This document shows positions 31,660 through 34,383 of a DNA stretch of 34,383 bases, piece by piece. Each line of letters begins with the position of its first letter. Positions within the stretch are counted from its first letter, which is position 1. The stretch is taken from positions 1 through 34,383 of the forward strand of contig JAJZRF010000035.1 in NCBI GenBank assembly GCA_021847425.1. Reading direction: 5' to 3'. Origin of the DNA: Deltaproteobacteria bacterium. GTDB taxonomy: Bacteria; Desulfobacterota; Desulfobulbia; Desulfobulbales; Desulfurivibrionaceae. Made by a program: the position numbers and the translations under genes. Below the pieces are notes generated by a model. That model did no database searches and was not told the origin of the DNA. It was given only the letters and a program-made list of their open reading frames with translations.

Positions 31660-32448
31660 TCAGTTTGGAGTCATAAGGCCAGGGGAGGGAGTGACTCCCT
31701 GGGGTTGGTTGCCGAAGGAGCGTGACAGCCCCATGTCGGCATCCTGCTCCGGGGACAATGGTGTTCCGCCGTTTAAAAAGGTTTCGAAGTCGTTTTTTAC
31801 CCCCTGGAAATCCGTGAACGGCGAATGTCTGATTTCGTTTTCCACGCAGTAGCCGGTGAGTTTTCCCCGGCAAAAGACATGCGTCGCCATGCGGGAAATA
31901 CAAAAATCGCTGCGGCCATCGCCGATATGAACGATGGGAAGCCCTCCGGCCAGCAAATCGGCGGTCTTGCATTTGCAGGTGCCGGAATGGCACACGCTGC
32001 TGGTGTTGGGAAAGATCGTCCTGAGCCCGGTTTTCCCTTCAAGCAGATCATTCGCATGAACCGGAATACCCGAAAAACCGGCTTTTGCAAGGATTCCGTT
32101 GATGATCGGCTTGAATCCGTCACTTATTATGGCGAAGGGGATGGAGGCGTCCCTGAGCAATTCCAGGAAATCCCGGAAGGCAGGGTCCAACGGGTGAGTG
32201 CAGGCATACTCCACGATGTGTTCCAGGGGAGCATCGATGAGCGCCATCTGGAGCGAGAGGCACTCCCTTGAGCCTATGCTCCCCTCCTCCCAGAGTCTTT
32301 CCGCCTCCTGCCAGTCAGGCCGGGCGAATTTTTTAATGACGGCGTCTGTCACATCCGATTCGTTGATGGTGCCGTCAAAATCGATGGTTACGAAGAAGTC
32401 CGCCTGGCCGGAACATGGTTCCATGGTATGGCTTGTCGCTTGTTTCAT
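31660..32448 (-). CDS. HAD-IB family phosphatase, MtnX-like
   Basis: A 262-residue cytoplasmic phosphatase. DFDGT (23-27) holds the nucleophile D23 and general acid D25; AIISDGFKPIIN supplies motif II; HIGDGRSDFCIS has the motif IV aspartates. The layout resembles MtnX (2-hydroxy-3-keto-5-methylthiopentenyl-1-phosphate phosphatase of methionine salvage) and phosphoserine phosphatase. A cysteine-containing stretch CHSGTCKCK lies before motif III. No other methionine-salvage gene is present, so the substrate is open. The start could be this ATG or a TTG at 32478, which has GGAGA close upstream. It may head the gene cluster running to tatC. Confidence 0.82.
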   Translation of the reverse strand: MKQATSHTMEPCSGQADFFVTIDFDGTINESDVTDAVIKKFARPDWQEAERLWEEGSIGSRECLSLQMALIDAPLEHIVEYACTHPLDPAFRDFLELLRDASIPFAIISDGFKPIINGILAKAGFSGIPVHANDLLEGKTGLRTIFPNTSSVCHSGTCKCKTADLLAGGLPIVHIGDGRSDFCISRMATHVFCRGKLTGYCVENEIRHSPFTDFQGVKNDFETFLNGGTPLSPEQDADMGLSRSFGNQPQGVTPSPGLMTPN

Positions 32449-32676
32449 ATGGTTAGGTAGTGTTCTCCCTTCATTCAAGTTGTCTCCGGCTTGCTGGATG
32501 GTCTCAGGAATTTACAGTAAGAATATGAAGAAAAAATGAAGAGGGTGAAAAAAGTTGGGGTTGGCTGCAGCCGGGCTATCTCTCTTTCTACGGCCAGCGG
32601 GAACAGGAGGGTAATCGACTCTCTGTGCTGGCCTTCTTTATTGCACAAATTATTCTAACATACCATTTGGCGCCAT

Positions 32677-34098
32677 TTATTGCTCATGCTCTTTTTGCCA
32701 GCCGCCGCCCAACGCCTTGATTAACTGGACGCTTGCCACCAGGCGGCGTTCCAGAATGGAGAGCGACAATTTACGGTTGGCAAGCTCTGTTGTCTGGGCG
32801 CTGATAACATTCAGGTAGCCAACGATTCCGGCCTGATATTGGTTGGCAATAACAGCGGTTGTCTGGACGGCGGCCAGATCGGCTTCATCCTGCACCCGCG
32901 CCTCTGCCTCCAGGATGCGCAGCGCGGCCAGATTATCCTCAACGTCCTGGAAGGCGGTCAACACGGTCTGGCGGTATGCGGCCACCGTGGCGTCGTAGGC
33001 GGCCTGAGCCTGCTCGCTCTGGGACCGGCGCAGTCCCCCATCGAAAAGATTTTCCGATACCGCTGGGCCGACGGACCAAAACCGGCTCGGCCAGGCAAGC
33101 CAGTTGGCGATACTGGAAGATTCCCCGCCGCCCGCGGCGGAAAGAGTCAAGATGGGGAAGTATGCCGCCTTGGCCACGCCGATCTGGGCATTGGCCGCTG
33201 CCATCCGGCGTTCCGCCGCGGCAATATCGGGCCGTTTTTCAAGCAACTCGGAAGGGATGATCATCGGGACAGCCGGCGGGGGTTTGGTTATCGGGTTACT
33301 GGCCAGGGAAAATTCCGAAGCGGGAACCCCGAGCAGCACGGCAATGGCATGCTCCAGTTGAGCCCGCTGGAGACCCAGATCAATGGCCTGTGCCGCCGCG
33401 TTTTTCAACTGGGTTTGTGCCTGCAGCAGGTCGGACTTGGCTGCCACCCCGCTCTGGTACCGGTTTCTGGTCAGCTCAAGAAACTTTTGGTAGTTGGCCA
33501 CGGTCTCATCAAGCACCCCCTTCTGGGTATCCAGAACCCGCAGCTGGAAATAATCGGCTGCCAAGGCCGCCTGCATGCTCAGGCGAATCCCGGCCAGGTC
33601 ATCGGCGCTTGCCGCGGCGGTTGCCTCGCTGGCCTCGACCGTTCGCCGGACTCTGCCCCACAGGTCGATCTCCCAGGCAAGACTAAGAGGAAGCTGGAAA
33701 TCCGAAACAGGGCCGGAAGAGACGGACTGGGAACTGCCGGGAGCATTTGCCGAGCGCCGGGAACGCGTTGCCGAGGCGCCGAGGGATGCGCCGGGATAGT
33801 AGCCTGCCCTGGCTGACCGGACAAGGGCGCTGGCCTGGCGGTATTGCGCCTCGGCCTGCCGGATGGTCTGGCTGGAGACGGTCAGACGTTCCTCAAAATC
33901 GTTCAGTTGCGGGTCATGGTACCGCTGCCACCATTTTTCCTGCAACCGGTCATCCTGCGGCACGGTCATCTTCCAGCCGCCCATCTCCTTGAAGCTGGCC
34001 GGCAGTTCCGTCACCGCCCGGGGTTTGACATAGCCGGGGCCAACGGCACAGGCCGTGAGCGCGGCAAGACAAAGGATATACAAAGGGTAGCGCCTCAA
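32677..34098 (-). CDS. RND efflux outer-membrane factor lipoprotein (NodT/OprM family)
   Basis: A 473-residue TolC-type channel lipoprotein. The lipobox LTAC sets the lipidated C17. AVGPGYVKP follows, then two repeated OEP domains with long coiled-coil helices ([43 protein letters not shown]). It would form the trimeric outer-membrane duct of an RND pump. The start is TTG at 34098: AGGAGG lies 7 bases upstream, the signal peptide begins there, and no ATG is available before the lipobox. It overlaps the stop of the RND gene by four bases (TTGA), so the two are translationally coupled. Confidence 0.92.
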   Translation of the reverse strand: MRRYPLYILCLAALTACAVGPGYVKPRAVTELPASFKEMGGWKMTVPQDDRLQEKWWQRYHDPQLNDFEERLTVSSQTIRQAEAQYRQASALVRSARAGYYPGASLGASATRSRRSANAPGSSQSVSSGPVSDFQLPLSLAWEIDLWGRVRRTVEASEATAAASADDLAGIRLSMQAALAADYFQLRVLDTQKGVLDETVANYQKFLELTRNRYQSGVAAKSDLLQAQTQLKNAAAQAIDLGLQRAQLEHAIAVLLGVPASEFSLASNPITKPPPAVPMIIPSELLEKRPDIAAAERRMAAANAQIGVAKAAYFPILTLSAAGGGESSSIANWLAWPSRFWSVGPAVSENLFDGGLRRSQSEQAQAAYDATVAAYRQTVLTAFQDVEDNLAALRILEAEARVQDEADLAAVQTTAVIANQYQAGIVGYLNVISAQTTELANRKLSLSILERRLVASVQLIKALGGGWQKEHEQ

Positions 34099-34383
34099 AC
34101 CGGGACCTCCTGATTGCCGGCGCGCGGCCGGCGTCTATTTTCCCGCCAGACCCGTAATCTGTCCAGATACAGGTAGACGACCGGCGTGGTATACAGGGTA
34201 AGCATCTGACTGAAAATAAGGCCGCCGACAATGGCAACCCCCAACGGGCGCCGCATCTCCGAGCCGACTCCCGTGCCCAGGGCCAGGGGGAGGGCGCCAA
34301 AGAGCGCCGCCATGGTGGTCATCATGATCGGCCGGAAGCGGAGCAGGCAGGCCTGGAAGATGGCCTCCTCCGCGCTTTTTTTC
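34095..34383 (-). CDS. RND efflux inner-membrane transporter, C-terminal fragment
   Basis: The last 95 or so codons of a hydrophobe/amphiphile RND pump; the rest lies beyond the window. The fragment has [20 protein letters not shown], then [18 protein letters not shown] and [13 protein letters not shown], matching the final two helices of AcrB/MdtC-type transporters. It would export drugs or other compounds using the proton gradient with the outer-membrane factor encoded next. The substrate cannot be told from this part. Confidence 0.92.
   Translation of the reverse strand, partial: KKSAEEAIFQACLLRFRPIMMTTMAALFGALPLALGTGVGSEMRRPLGVAIVGGLIFSQMLTLYTTPVVYLYLDRLRVWRENRRRPRAGNQEVPV

Noticed and set aside
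1..34383. tRNA, rRNA, CRISPR array, phage or integron features
   Set aside because: No cloverleaf-like TTCRA arms, rRNA segments, regular spaced repeats, integrase or capsid genes were recognised anywhere in the window.

Overview
The window is a GC-rich bacterial chromosome segment densely packed with genes on both strands. It probably comes from a Gram-negative, sulfur-metabolising bacterium of the Desulfobacterota (Desulfobulbales-like). That placement is an inference from gene content: outer-membrane efflux parts, LdtD/MepK-type murein enzymes, Tat substrates, many c-type cytochromes, and a cytochrome bd-like oxidase carrying c-type hemes next to thiosulfate and sulfite dehydrogenases. No rRNA, tRNA, CRISPR array or intact transposase was seen.

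Layout. 1-137: end of a KDPG aldolase gene. 138-555: non-coding repeat-rich gap. 556-2193 (-): YbiT-type ABC-F ATPase. 2454-7491 (+): strong promoter, structured leader and a tightly coupled five-gene glycan operon (polytopic glycosyltransferase, GT2 polyprenyl-phosphate glycosyltransferase, WbqC, WecE, ArnE-like flippase subunit). 7568-9309 (-): mepK and ldtD murein genes. 9504-13326 (-): thiosulfate dehydrogenase (TsdA type) followed by two cytochrome bd-like membrane subunits that carry one and two c-type heme sites. 13793-19283 (+): ClC antiporter/channel, SoxB-like metallophosphoesterase, a frameshifted periplasmic DsrE-family gene, then sorA-sorB-cytochrome c under a promoter overlapped by a near-consensus Fur box. 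19464-20054 (+): periplasmic cyclophilin. 20111-25007 (-): MFS exporter, Nramp metal transporter and an OmpR-type two-component system. 25131-32448 (-): Tim44-domain protein, EmrE-type SMR, TatC, GlmS, alpha/beta hydrolase with a cysteine nucleophile, class III aminotransferase, HAD-IB phosphatase. 32677-34383 (-): outer-membrane factor and the end of an RND pump.

How the genes fit together. The most interesting part is 9.5-19.3 kb. TsdA would oxidise thiosulfate to tetrathionate and SorAB would oxidise sulfite to sulfate, both in the periplasm and both passing electrons to c-type hemes. The only terminal-oxidase-like complex in the window is a bd-family enzyme in which neither subunit shows the quinol-site motif and both carry c-type heme domains. 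This suggests a short chain, sulfur compound -> cytochrome c -> bd-like reductase -> oxygen, that bypasses quinol. The enzyme assignments come from motifs; the electron route is inference. TatC (26.5-27.3 kb) would serve the SorA and MepK Tat signals. The glycan operon resembles the logic of the Arn lipid-modification pathway (nucleotide-amino-sugar synthesis, transfer to a polyprenyl carrier, flipping, periplasmic transfer), with an unknown acceptor.
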